A model generated the notes under the pieces. It was given only the letters and a program-made list of their open reading frames with translations, made no database searches and had not been told where the DNA came from. The position numbers were made by a program, and so were the translations under genes. DNA of 64,000 nt from assembly GCF_000150955.2 (NCBI RefSeq), contig NC_011671.1:310001-374000 (forward strand), read 5' to 3'. Positions 1 through 10,559 of this stretch are shown piece after piece. Position 1 is the stretch's first letter; each line of letters opens with the position of its first letter. Source of the DNA: Phaeodactylum tricornutum CCAP 1055/1. Lineage: Eukaryota > Bacillariophyta > Bacillariophyceae > Surirellales > Neidiaceae.

Positions 1-167
1 TAGTAAAACTTGTTGTGTTAAACATTGTCGTTATGCAGGACTTTGTCAGACTCCCGAATCTACTTTTGATGCTGCTTTCTAATCAACGTTGAACAAAAAT
101 AAATTAAAGCGCTCTCGATACAATGTCCGCAAGGAAGAGAAACACTTTCTCGAGGGCCTTCTTTTAG

Positions 168-1200
168 CTATACAGATTCTGTGTCCACGGTTTTACCTGT
201 CGGGGGAAGTGATGCTGCTGGAACCCCGGGTACCGTAGTTATATGTGTCTTTTTGAATTCCATTAAAACAGGAAAGAGTTTTGTCAAAGCGTGCGCCAGG
301 TCCATTTCCTTCTTGGCACCAGTAATGACTATCTTTCCGCTCACGAATATCAAAAACACCACTCGTGGATTGACAAATCGATAAATCAACCCAGGAAATA
401 GCTCTGGCTCGTAACTGGCAAAGGCGGAATGCGCGTATACCAGTCCTTCCAGCCGGATTGGAAAGCCTACGTCGGCGGTCCCAACAATGTTCTGGACCTT
501 GAAATCAATATTTTCTTTCGGTTTGAAGCCGACGCGCTCCACAATGTAGGCAAACTTTTTCGCCGCCAGATTGGCGTTGTGTGTGCTCTTGACTCCGGTC
601 ACGCACATTTTACCGCTGGAAAAAATCAGAGCGGTAGCACGGGGTTCACGTAACTGCAATTGGCAGAGAAAACGAAAGGATGAGGAGAAAAAATAGTGGA
701 ATGACTTTCACGCAAGATCAACTTACTCGCATGATTACGGCACCAAAGCGACGGGGGTTGAATTCTGTGTTGCGGCATTTGAGCGCGATTTTCTTTAAAT
801 CCAGCTGCAGCAACGTACGAAGAACAAGACAAGAGTTAGTACATACATTATGCTATCGGAAAACGATACCGGACTCTCATACTCGTACCCGTGTGCCTAG
901 ATTTACAGTACTGGACATGTTTTGTATACGGATCATTAACTTTTCGCCGCCCAATCCGTCTGCCGCTTCAATCACCGACCCAGCCAAACTCGGAGCGTGT
1001 TGGTTGCCCGATGTCATGGCTGTGGCTTTGGGCTTTCCCGTGTCGGTCTCGCCGCCCGCGTCGGGTTGTTGCTTTTCCGATGACATGTGCTGTTTGTAGT
1101 TGCGATATACGGTCTTATAGTGAAGGACGTCGTCGTGGCTTTGACCTCGTTTTTCCTCAGCAACTGCAATGATCCTAAAAAGCAGCGCATCAAACTTCAT
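168..1200 (-). CDS. TBP: TATA-box binding protein (TBP), three exons
   Basis: General transcription factor that binds the TATA box as the core of TFIID and also serves Pol I and Pol III. Exons on the minus strand are 1200-889, 804-727 and 653-168; both introns are GT-AG (84 and 73 bp). Spliced, they give 291 residues. The C-terminal 180 hold the two-repeat TBP saddle: [11 protein letters not shown], then [40 protein letters not shown], and the second repeat with [38 protein letters not shown]. The N-terminal ~100 residues are not conserved, as usual. The start is uncertain: the first ATG is at 1200, but a second in-frame ATG at 1086 (MSSEKQQ) would give 253 residues and is also plausible. The gene is complete. 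An acidic-protein gene lies divergently upstream. Confidence 0.93.
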
Positions 1201-1723
1201 GGTCTGCCATTCTGGATAGTGCCCTTTTCTGTTACCGCTATTACCCTACCCTGGCTTTAGGAAAATGGAAAATACAACCCTGATAGTAGGGGCTATATGT
1301 GCAAGTAGGCGTTGGTTCTGCGTTTTACAGGTGATATAAATGGAGAAAACTCATTGGCTGGTTTCGAGCTTCTGGAGGGGCGGCTCCGGTCAGACGTCCC
1401 ACGATCGAAAAGCTCACGTGGAGAAAAGATGCCCTCTGTCGGTCGAAGAGGAATCGTTGGCTGATATATTCACAAGAAGTTTAGCATAGTCAACCGCTAA
1501 GGAACCTTGGCTCATGTCTCAGAGTTCAACGCCAATATCGACCCCCATTGCTTGCGTCACACCACGAAAACAGCGCCTACCGCACATTCCTGGGCTTTCT
1601 CGCACGTTGGGATCAAACGCGAAGGGCAAAACATTCCAATTCTCGTTTTACGACTTATTCATCGGATGGTTCTCACATCATTAAAACAAAGACTACAACT
1701 GAAAACAAGAATAAGAAAGGAAG
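1201..1723. other. Intergenic region between divergent genes
   Basis: 523 bp between the TBP gene and the acidic-protein gene. It must contain both promoters if the neighbouring models are right. I see no RNA gene, repeat or convincing conserved ORF in it. Confidence 0.5.
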
Positions 1724-2278
1724 ATGACTCCGAAAGAGCAATTAGAAGACGAATGCGGTGCACGACATCAGTATTTCGAGAATATAAGTCAGACGATCAA
1801 GCCTGAGATGAGAGTTGACTTCGACTGGTGCTCTGATTCTTCCGTGGACGAGGCCGACATGTCTGAAATCATGCAAAGTCTCGAATCTTTGCCCAGTTTT
1901 ATCGAGAGAAATGAAAGCCTGGATCATAAACAGTGGTTATGGCCTTCTTCTTCTTTTCAAACGGCCGACGACCGAGAAATAGAATCTTCAGAGGTGTCGA
2001 CAGCGTCCGTCGATTCCGAGTCAAGCGCAGCCGATGACGACGAAAAAGCAATCACATTGGATAACCGGGGGTATACGCAAGAAAACGAGATTTACGATCG
2101 ATTTCGAGAAGCACTGGTAGAAAAGGGCGGAAAACGAGGGAGCAGTGTACGATTTGACAAAGATTCAATTCAAGTACAGACCTACGAACCTCCCTGCACG
2201 AGTTGTCATTCCGATTTGTATTATTCCTGCCATCAACTTCAAAGGATGATAGACGAAAATCGACGGCGGATTGACTAA
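1724..2278 (+). CDS. Small acidic hypothetical protein
   Basis: 184 residues from a true ATG; I do not recognise the family. The sequence is rich in Asp, Glu and Ser with few hydrophobic stretches, so it is probably largely disordered and nuclear or cytosolic. The C-terminus has a CTSCHSD segment and a further Cys-His pair (YSCHQL), which could bind metal weakly, followed by a basic end (IDENRRRID). No signal peptide or membrane segment. It is divergent from TBP and convergent with the PP2C gene, 233 bp away. Coding status rests on length, ATG context (AAGATGA) and biased composition only. Confidence 0.5.
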   Translation: MTPKEQLEDECGARHQYFENISQTIKPEMRVDFDWCSDSSVDEADMSEIMQSLESLPSFIERNESLDHKQWLWPSSSFQTADDREIESSEVSTASVDSESSAADDDEKAITLDNRGYTQENEIYDRFREALVEKGGKRGSSVRFDKDSIQVQTYEPPCTSCHSDLYYSCHQLQRMIDENRRRID

Positions 2279-2511
2279 TGCAACGCACTCATGTATTTAG
2301 GTGACGGCATTTACGAGACTCTGCGTAGAATAGGTGTGACAGCTCCTGCCTGTGCTGGGCTGGCACTGTAAATTGGTTTACTGTAGATTGAGCAATAGTA
2401 GGTACGAGGCGATACAGAGGGCATTTGTCTAGTTGTGTGATGAAGCTCTCGATTGTAGCCTTTATGTAAAATCCCATTCCCTCTTTGTTAGTTTTTACAT
2501 ACGTCAGAGCA

Positions 2512-5500
2512 CTAATTCTCCCGATTGAAGAACCGAACAACAATCACTGTGATATTATCTGATGAACCCAAATGAATGGCAAGTTGGGCCAGACGAGCCG
2601 CCGCCTTTTTCGCAGACCAACATCTTTCGAAAAGAAGATCGCGGGTTACTCGAATTGCATCATCTGCGTCCATGACGTCCCACAAGCCATCACAAGCAAG
2701 GACCAAAAACTCATCCGAGATACCTTTTCCTCCGATCCGAATTGTCTGAAAGTCAGGTACATTGCTTACGAGATCGTGGGAAAAGCGATGACTATGATTC
2801 ACCGGATAAATTAGGTGAAGAGGACACTCCCACTCTTGCTCGTTCGTCGCGTTTAAATGTGGAGAATTGAAAGCAGCCTTAAAATCACGGTCCCCGATGG
2901 CTCGACTGACTCCGAGCTCTCCACAAACATTAGAAAGATAAAGTATACGTTGAGGCGCAGCTGCTTTAGAGGACGAGTGGTATCGGTCGGAAAAGCATCG
3001 CTTCAAAATATCGACGACGTCTTCGTCGCCGAGGAAGATTCTCTTCAGCTGGACAACTGAGATTTCAGTTACTGTTGTTATCCAGCCATTCGCATCTTCG
3101 ATTCGCTTCTTCTCATCTACCCTCAGAGGGCTGTGATCCTCCGAAACTTGTTTCCAAAGACATCGACGGCTGCGACCACTATCTACAACAGGAAGAGCAT
3201 TCCACCCATCCTTTTCCATGCTTGATATGTCATCGATGTCTTCGTGGGAACGACCAACAACACCACGGCAGTCTCCAAGATTCGCAACTACAAGGTGCTC
3301 ATTGACCAGAGCCGCGACTAGCGCTGTTGCCCCAGATTCCCAGTCGCGACCATCCTGGCTACATAGCTTACAAAACTCGTTGTCGAGTTTCAAGAGGGAC
3401 TGCCGAAGGATACCTTCCACTCTTTTAGGATCTGGGTTTCCGCCATTGTTCTCGTCGCCGATGCTTCGTATCGACTCGTCATAGATGAATTGGGGGAGCT
3501 TCTCGGCAGCAAATCGAGCGGCGTGGTTACCCAAATGGCCATCGAAGAGAGCAAATAAACCTGCTTGGTGATTCTCATCGTCGCGCCATACAGTCTCATA
3601 CCCACCTTTTGTATTGAGCGCATCTTGCAAGTTGCTAGCAATGAGGTACGAGTCCTCGTTCCATTCTCTGATGCCACATTCAGACACCGCGCCCACTTCC
3701 CAACGCAGAGCTGATGTCGACGATGTTCCTTCTTTTCTGTTTTGGTACCCAAAAGGCTCTGTTGTAATTTTACCAAGACGCGATACCTTGCGTGGAATAA
3801 ATTCATTGTCAAGAATCGATCCATTAATAAAACGAGGGTCGGCGCATCCTCCTCGTTTAAAAGACGTGACGTCAATGTCTCCATTTGGCTCTTCGTCTTC
3901 CCGGTCTGGCGAATCCATGGGCATGCCGACGTCCCCATTTGAATGATCGTCGTCTAGATCGTGATCTATCTCTACAGGCTGCATCGCAGCTCGTTCGGCC
4001 AATGATAGGCTCGGCGCGCTCGCGTGTCGTGCAGAGGGCGGGACGTATTTGGTTGCGTTTCGCAGCGATGGAGGAACATATGCAGCTTTGGCGGGTATGG
4101 TAAATGAGCCATCGTCTCGGTGAGGACTGGGCGGAACGTTGACACTACTTTGAGCTTTTCTCATTGCGGGAGGAAGGTACTTGGGTGCGCCTGAAGGAGT
4201 CTGTCGTACTGGCGATGAGTTGTCCTTGCAATCTATCGCCAGAATGCTGGATGAATTCGTACTTGTGGGTGATGTGAAGGGAATGGCAGGCCTCCGCTCA
4301 ATGTAAGGAGTGACGGTTCGGCGCGTTGCGTTTTGGCTATCTTCGATTTGTAACGCAAAAGGCATCGAAGATGATTCGGGTGACGAGGGTTCGGGGGGAT
4401 CAGAGCGTTTCGAACACTCAGCTTTTCGCCGGTGCACTGAGTTACGACCGTGACCGTGTGACAGAGCGGATGACGGAATCACCCGTTTTTTGAAGGGAGG
4501 GTTGATGGTCGTCAGCGTCAGAGGCGGCACTAGGGCGAGGGAGGCTGGTAGCCTTTCTTGTCGGCGGTCGAAGCTAGGGTAGTGAATATCGCCATAACTA
4601 GGTCGACGCACCGAATTCATTTGCTCCATGATGTTGAGCATAAAAGTTGCCAGAGAGCGATGAAACTGGAAAATCCAATCATTCATTTCTTCACTACTGG
4701 GAGCACGTAGAACAAGGTTATCCGAGTCGTCTTCGTCTACTGCTTTTAGTTCAAACGCGTTAGAGCCGTACTCGTTTTCTGCCGACCGAACCGCACGGAC
4801 ACCGTCTAGCGCCACTCGTTTCTCCCAAACATGGCTAGGGTTGCCTCCAACCGACGTTAGCAGCCTCGTAGGAATTGGACTTTGCGATAAATTCATGTTC
4901 GAATTCGCCGTACTGTTGTTGTTGCCTTCGAACACGGTCTGCCTTTCTTCAATGGCTTCCGGGGACTCCGCCTCGTTTTGGTGACCATAAAAATACAACA
5001 CACCCGCTTCGAGAATACAGTACTTGGTTGTCCATCTATGCCCATCCTTGGCGTCCGTAAAACTTGTCGGTTGTATACAGTCCGAGTTGGACCGACGCAG
5101 AATACTGGAACAATTCGTGTTGTTAGTATTGATCGCGTAGTCCGTGTCCCTGGCACGACCGTTTTCGCCGCTGGCTATTCGTATGGGAGCACTGCGGGGT
5201 ACTGCGAATATATCCGGTAGAGTAGGCGCCGCCTCGAATTCGTTGGAAGCAGGGTCCGGAGTCACTACGACTTCCAAAGGAGTGAGTTCCGTCGGAGAGG
5301 TGACTCTCATACCGAAAAAGGTAGCCGCAAAATCGAGTGCACTCCTTAAACTAGAAGACTGCTTTTGCTCCTCGTTCGTTTCTTTTTCGAGCAGTAGATG
5401 CTGTGGCGATCCTAACGATGAAGCAGAATCGTAATCAGACTTGCCATAGTCCTCCTTTGAATTAGACGCAGAGTGGGAATCGAGTGGGACTGTTCCGACG

Positions 5501-5847
5501 TCAGCACATCCGGAGATTGTTTCCGTCGCGTGGCGGGCACCGGTGGGATATTCCTCAACAGACTGGTGAGGGCGGTTGCTACGCTTTAACAAAAATCCCG
5601 AATGCGTGATTGTGGAGACATCGCTGATGTGTCTACACGTAACAAAACAGCGAGTGAGACACAGGGAGTCGGGCGAAGTGGCTGGCCACCAAATCGCAAA
5701 CTCTTACCGTTGGAGAAGGTGCGGATTTCTTCTCGTGTAGTTGTCGACAGACCGGGACAGTAGATCTTCTGAAGACCCGAATGTAGTAGAACGACGGGAA
5801 AGATCGTTGCGGAGAATAGATGTTGGTTGGCTACTAAGCATCACCAT
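2512..5847 (-). CDS. PH-domain PP2C-family protein phosphatase
   Basis: Predicted Mg2+/Mn2+-dependent Ser/Thr phosphatase of 1,086 residues. Exon 1 is 5847-5708 and exon 2 is 5632-2512, with a 75-bp GT-AG intron; the ORF stays open across the junction and the exon 1 ATG has a strong context (ACCATGG). Roughly residues 238-378 look like a PH domain (HRWTTKYCILEAGVLYFYG at the start, MNDWIFQFHRSL in the last helix), interrupted by an Asn/Ser-rich loop. The PP2C domain, about 695-1086, keeps the metal-binding motifs: NEDSYL, FALFDGHLG (usual DGHGG), VVANLGDCRG, SRAIGDRDFK, LACDGLWDVMD and SSDNITVIVV. About 50 extra residues sit just before SRAIGD. Between the domains are YLPPAMR, YVPPSLR and YVPPSAR. 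A PH-PP2C arrangement suggests phosphoinositide-directed membrane recruitment, which is inference. Confidence 0.88.
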
Positions 5848-6487
5848 GGTAAAAAGGGCATGATCTGTTAATTTTTTTGGTATTCCGCCGTCGAAGCGGC
5901 TTTTTTGCCCTGCCGTCGTTGTTCGGTGTTCTTTGATGGCTTTCGGTCCTGTGTCTACTACCACAATACTCACATATGCGATCGTGCAGAGCAGTTTGAA
6001 GATGCCGAAGCAGCGACACTCTGGTTGAAGGTCAGACGCAAACATTTGCCAACGCACGCCGCAACGATTTATTCGCACAGTTTCCTTGATTGATAATAGT
6101 TAACGCCGTATGTATGGATTGAAGTTTACAGCTACTATGTGAGGAACCTAGCTACCGCTAGAGACACATAAACAAAGGAGTGTGTGTTGGTATACGAATA
6201 AAAAATATATCCACATTTATTCCTAATACATTCAAAAAATTTCGAGGTGATTCACTGTGAGAGTCCTAGCTAGAATCCAAATTTTTCGAATACCTCTACT
6301 CTCTAGAAACCTTACGAAATGGGTCGGACTGAGGAGGACTGGGGCCGTCTTTGCGAAGTTTACATTCCAGTTACAGGAGCTCGACTATTTACGGTTCTAA
6401 CCTCACGGAGGCACTATTACCAACAGTCGCTCATCCGAGTCCATCCCTCGGTGTTTATTTTGCCCGTGCTTTGTGAAATATTTCTTT
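5848..6487. other. Intergenic region between divergent genes
   Basis: 640 bp between the phosphatase and cystinosin genes, so probably both promoters. The minus-strand frame of phosphatase exon 1 stays open up to about 6078, so the N-terminus could be longer. A T/A-rich tract lies near 6190-6240. No RNA gene or repeat seen. Confidence 0.45.
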
Positions 6488-7648
6488 ATGACTGCTATTG
6501 TAAATGCATTGAAGCAGAGAACAGCGAATGCGGCGAACGCTTCTCTTCCTGTGCAGTCTGCCACGACCGTCTCGAGCGCGACGCCGCTGCTTGAGGACAA
6601 CGAGCGGGATCAATGGGAGAACGATTTAGTCGACAACGATCCGCTCCTAGAGACGCAGTCTAATACGAGTAGCCAGTATGCACGCAGCTACAAGCGCCTG
6701 CTCTCTCTTTTATTGGCCCCCGTCACCGATGAGCGAGGCCACGGATGGGCGGTGGTCCTGGGTATTACTACGATATTCATTACGGGTACTGTTGTTGGGC
6801 TGATTATGCCCAAGAACCCTCATCTTCCTACGGTTTCGTACCGTACCATTTCATCTTGCATCGGGTATACCTACTTCATTTCTTGGTCCGTGAGCTTTTA
6901 TCCCCAACTTCTTGCGAATTACCGGCGCCGGACCACGCGTGGGTTGAGTCCCGATTTTTGTGCCCTCAACGTGCTCGGGTTCGCTTGTTACGCTACCTAC
7001 AACGTCGCCATGTACGGGTCACCCTATATTCACAAACTATACCGTGAGCGTTACGGTAACGACGCCGAAATTACTGTCCAAAGCAACGACGTGGCGTTTG
7101 CCGTCCACGCGTTTCTCCTGGCGTCGTTGACCTTGTTCCAAATAGGGTATTACGATGGCTTTCGATCGCAAACACCGTCGCGCTTTATTGGCAAGGTACT
7201 TTTGGCAGTCATTTCGCTAATCTTGGCTTTCCCTATCGTTATCTATTGGAGAATTTGGAAATCCAATTGGCTAGACTTTGTGTACGTCTTGTCTTTCGTA
7301 AAGATTTTTGTCACCATGATCAAATACGTTCCGCAAGTAATCCTAAATTTTCAAAGGAAAAGTACCGCGGGATGGTCCATTTGGCAAATCCTATTGGATT
7401 TGAACGGCGGGCTGCTGAGTGATCTACAGCTCGTATTGGATGCGACGGCACTACAGGACTTTTCGGGTATAACCGGAAACCTGGCCAAGTTCTTTTTGGG
7501 ATTTGTTTCCATTGTTTTTGATGCCATTTTTATGGTGCAACACTACGCTCTCTATCGAAGCGATGCAAACGATTCCGGAGACGACAGCGGCTCGATATTG
7601 ACGAGCGAAAACGTGAATGATGATATTAGTAGTGGTCTTGTCGTGTAG
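6488..7648 (+). CDS. CTNS: Cystinosin-like lysosomal/vacuolar transporter (PQ-loop)
   Basis: Predicted proton-coupled cystine exporter of the lysosomal or vacuolar membrane, 386 residues, single exon. It has about seven membrane segments. The two PQ-loop motifs are present: FYPQLLANYRRRTTRGLSPD in the first repeat and KYVPQVILNFQRKSTAGWS in the second, followed by ILLDLNGGLLSDLQ, which is typical of cystinosins. The N-terminal ~80 residues are hydrophilic and short compared with the glycosylated luminal region of animal proteins. No obvious C-terminal GYDQL lysosomal signal; the tail is acidic and Ser-rich. The first in-frame ATG is at 6488; the frame extends upstream only with a GTG. Confidence 0.9.
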   Translation: MTAIVNALKQRTANAANASLPVQSATTVSSATPLLEDNERDQWENDLVDNDPLLETQSNTSSQYARSYKRLLSLLLAPVTDERGHGWAVVLGITTIFITGTVVGLIMPKNPHLPTVSYRTISSCIGYTYFISWSVSFYPQLLANYRRRTTRGLSPDFCALNVLGFACYATYNVAMYGSPYIHKLYRERYGNDAEITVQSNDVAFAVHAFLLASLTLFQIGYYDGFRSQTPSRFIGKVLLAVISLILAFPIVIYWRIWKSNWLDFVYVLSFVKIFVTMIKYVPQVILNFQRKSTAGWSIWQILLDLNGGLLSDLQLVLDATALQDFSGITGNLAKFFLGFVSIVFDAIFMVQHYALYRSDANDSGDDSGSILTSENVNDDISSGLVV

Positions 7649-7729
7649 ACCAGATTTGAATCAGTGATTTGTCAGCTGCTCTTTAGCTTGAATAATTAAT
7701 CCTGTTAATTGACGGTTCTCGGGAAGCGG

Positions 7730-9382
7730 TCAAGATCCGACAGGGCGGTGTAGAGTTTTGATGTTTGCTGTACTCAAGCCGTAAAAGCAATCGGGACGCG
7801 ACAAATTCTTCGGTTCCGTCCTTGCGACTTTGACAAACTTCCACCCCAAATGATCGCCACAAAAACCACAAGACATTATGGTCCAGCTATATCCAGGAAA
7901 CCAAGAGTCTTTCGTTTGCGGATCGCCCGTATACCAAACTTCTTCTTCCTTTACTTTTCTTGAAGTTATAGTTTGGTGCACGCAGCCGTGTTCATTGACG
8001 TATGCACCTATCGTGCCCTCGGCTCCGCCAACAGAAAACATTTGCGACGATTGTGAGACTTGCGTTGTGCAAGTTTTACAATGAATCACGGAGTCTTCAC
8101 ATTCTGCTCTCGCAACAATCTGAAGAATTGACCGCAATCGTTCTACGGTACTCAGCTCTAGTAAAGCGAGCTTTTCGTCTCTGGCAATTGGTAAATTGGA
8201 TGCCATATAGAAGGAAAACTGGAGCGGCTCGGTAAGATGCCTCTGGCTCCCTTCTATGTTTCCACTGGTAGCCTTTAATCCATCGAGTAACCCTGCTAAG
8301 CTCATTGATTTTTCCATGGTCTCAAGTATGTCTAAAACAAGTTTCCAGGGCCATGTGGTCTTGTATACAAACTCAGGAATGGGGGAAACTCGAGACAGCC
8401 CCACGAGTTCCCTTTCTACTCGTCTCAGAGAAACAGACTTCCTAGGTAATAAGTTCACGCCAAACCGTGGTCTTGTCAGAGGTCTGTCATCCAACATTTC
8501 AATAATATAGCGTGGCACGTGCTGGTTGTAAAATGAGTTTCTCGTCGGCAGTTCTCTTACTGAAGAAACAATGCGAAATCGGCGTGTACCAACAGCGGTA
8601 AAGGCAAGCTCCTCATTGTGTAGGCGCCGAATACTAGAAGTCGCCCTATCTATTGATGAATCTCCGTGTGTGAACACGATGGTCGCAATTGTTCCTATCC
8701 TTCCGTTGGGAGAATTTTCATTTCTGCACTGGCGACTCAATTCGCTATGAAGGTCGTGTTCAGGGACGAGGGAGCTACTAGGCCGGTATCTGACTCTATC
8801 TATTGCTCGAATTCTAGGTGTGCCTTCGGCATCTTCGTCCTCTTCTGACAAGTCAGCAAGATCCCCCAGCTCTGCCACCACACGTTCCGACAGTCGCCGC
8901 AAACGATCGGGTCCGTATCCTCGTCGAGTCCAAGATTGCCTTCGTTGCATCATCGCCGAGACAACAGGTTCTTGCTTCGTTATGACTCCAAACTGGACTT
9001 CGGCCTTTAACCCAGGGGATGAGCGACTGCTGTCAATTTCGGGGCCCAAGTAGTTGATCCAACCACGATCGTGCAACCTTATTGGCAGAGTCGTACCTGG
9101 AAACAGAACAATTCTTGGCAAGTCCAGTACCGCCATTTCGATCAAATTTCCGGTTCCCGATTGCCCTTTGAATCCCTCTGTAGATGAGTGGTAGGATAAG
9201 GATCCTATTGAGCGTGGATTTCCGGGGAAAAGGGGGTGCGAAGCCCCGGGAAGGTAGGAATGATCTCTAGCGCAAGGAAAGCGTTCTTCATCGATTCCAC
9301 TGGTATGGGATCGCTCTAGATCAGTCTGGTGATCAAATCCAGCTCCAACGCTATCGTGGTGTAACGGTGACAACGAAGTCAT
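7730..9382 (-). CDS. CRBN: Cereblon homologue: Lon N-terminal domain plus CULT domain
   Basis: Probable substrate receptor of a CRL4-type ubiquitin ligase, 550 residues, single exon. The Lon-like N-terminal domain starts near VLDLPRIVLFPGTTLPIRL and ends in a helical segment (SFYMASNLPIARDEKLALLE) that resembles the DDB1-binding region of animal cereblon. The C-terminal ~110 residues are a CULT domain. It has two zinc-binding CxxC pairs (CKTC and CGFC), the AYVNEHGCVHQT segment, and the ligand cage in SWFPGYSWTIMSCGFC followed by GWKF, so the three cage tryptophans (human W380, W386, W400) appear kept. An acidic insert (LSEEDEDAEG) interrupts the Lon domain. Start is the ATG at 9382. It is convergent with the cystinosin gene, 81 bp away. 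Confidence 0.9.
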   Translation of the reverse strand: MTSLSPLHHDSVGAGFDHQTDLERSHTSGIDEERFPCARDHSYLPGASHPLFPGNPRSIGSLSYHSSTEGFKGQSGTGNLIEMAVLDLPRIVLFPGTTLPIRLHDRGWINYLGPEIDSSRSSPGLKAEVQFGVITKQEPVVSAMMQRRQSWTRRGYGPDRLRRLSERVVAELGDLADLSEEDEDAEGTPRIRAIDRVRYRPSSSLVPEHDLHSELSRQCRNENSPNGRIGTIATIVFTHGDSSIDRATSSIRRLHNEELAFTAVGTRRFRIVSSVRELPTRNSFYNQHVPRYIIEMLDDRPLTRPRFGVNLLPRKSVSLRRVERELVGLSRVSPIPEFVYKTTWPWKLVLDILETMEKSMSLAGLLDGLKATSGNIEGSQRHLTEPLQFSFYMASNLPIARDEKLALLELSTVERLRSILQIVARAECEDSVIHCKTCTTQVSQSSQMFSVGGAEGTIGAYVNEHGCVHQTITSRKVKEEEVWYTGDPQTKDSWFPGYSWTIMSCGFCGDHLGWKFVKVARTEPKNLSRPDCFYGLSTANIKTLHRPVGS

Positions 9383-10088
9383 TTTCAATCAGCCTAATCA
9401 AGTTGTATGCCTTGCACAAACCGGTTTGTTCGCTTCGTTCAATATGTTCCCCCAGATTTTCTTTGTTCTGGACGATACGGAAGGGGGCGGCAATTTTATT
9501 GCGAACTGCACAATCAGAGAAGGATGATGAATGTAAGACGTTTCACTCTCAGCAAGACAGGTGGTGAAGGTTTCTATAACAAATTTTAACTTTAAAAGTT
9601 GAACACAATTCTCACAGTTTTTCACCAACAGGAATGTAAAACGACAAGTTTTGACAGGAAAAGTGACAAACTGGCTACGAGGCAAATGAGCCGCTCGACT
9701 CTCACTTTAACTGCAAGCTACAGCTAGCTAGCCGCCTTATACGAAATAGCGTTTGCTATTTCTCTCACAGTCAGTGCGACTACTTGCAAAAGAGATGTCA
9801 ACAGTAAATGCACGCAACGTAAGCATCGACATTGCGTAAAAATTCGTCGAAGTGTTTCTCCATAAAACCCTTAACGGTCTCCCTCTCTCTGAATGGGAAA
9901 CTATCATGGGTATGTCAAAAGTGCGTAAATTTATGTGCAACTTAAAGTAAGAACGTAAACCGTGTCTTACCCTCCATAACTAACTTGCAATAGTCACCGT
10001 TAGCTTTTTTGTTTAAGGGTAAGAATGGTTTGCAGGTATCGTGAATTGTCTCCCAGTAAACAGTCCGCTTCTCGCATGATGCTAGCTT
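9383..10088. other. Intergenic region, no gene seen
   Basis: 706 bp upstream of the cereblon gene and downstream of the membrane-protein gene. Short ORFs here lack a credible start or any recognisable motif. No RNA gene or repeat seen. Confidence 0.45.
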
Positions 10089-10559
10089 TTAAGCTAATGG
10101 ATCATAGCCATCGGCAGGCAGCTGCAGAAAGTCATGAAAAACTTTTCCCCATAGACATATGCTAGAAATAATGTATGCTTTGAACATGTAAGCCCAGACT
10201 ATACCGATAGCCGAAGTGTCGTCCTTGATCATTTTTGCCAATTGATTCGCATTATTTCCGAAAGCAAGTTTGGCGGCGAATCCGAAGTTGATAAGAAGCA
10301 GCAAAGTTGCGATGACAGAATAGTTTCGCTTTCCAAGATATGAAGTCAAGGCTAAAAGACCGAACGGAATAAAACCAATTTCTCCGCTATCGTGCAGAAA
10401 TATACGTTTCCACAAAGCCCACCCAAAGTAGAACATAGAAATGTAGAAAACTTGGGTGAACAACGGCGAACGCTTGAGAACTGTATGCCATGCGAATATC
10501 TGTGATACCGGCATGAGAATAATCCCAACAAGACTATGGGGGTACAAGTGAAAACCCAT
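10089..10559 (-). CDS. Small multi-pass membrane protein, unknown function
   Basis: 156 residues from an ATG in strong context (ACCATGG). Four or five hydrophobic segments are visible: SLVGIILMPVSQIFAW, QVFYISMFYFGWALW, IGFIPFGLLALTSYLG, VIATLLLLINFGFAAKLAF and a last one around IGIVWAYMFKAYIISSICLW. It ends in a short hydrophilic tail (LQLPADGYDPLA). I do not recognise the family. No catalytic motif is evident. It is divergent from the Dabb gene at 11223. Confidence 0.65.
   Translation of the reverse strand: MGFHLYPHSLVGIILMPVSQIFAWHTVLKRSPLFTQVFYISMFYFGWALWKRIFLHDSGEIGFIPFGLLALTSYLGKRNYSVIATLLLLINFGFAAKLAFGNNANQLAKMIKDDTSAIGIVWAYMFKAYIISSICLWGKVFHDFLQLPADGYDPLA

Noticed and set aside
5704-6078. 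Separate minus-strand gene upstream of the phosphatase
   Set aside because: Its 3' part joins the phosphatase ORF through a consensus intron with frame kept, so it is the phosphatase first exon rather than its own gene.
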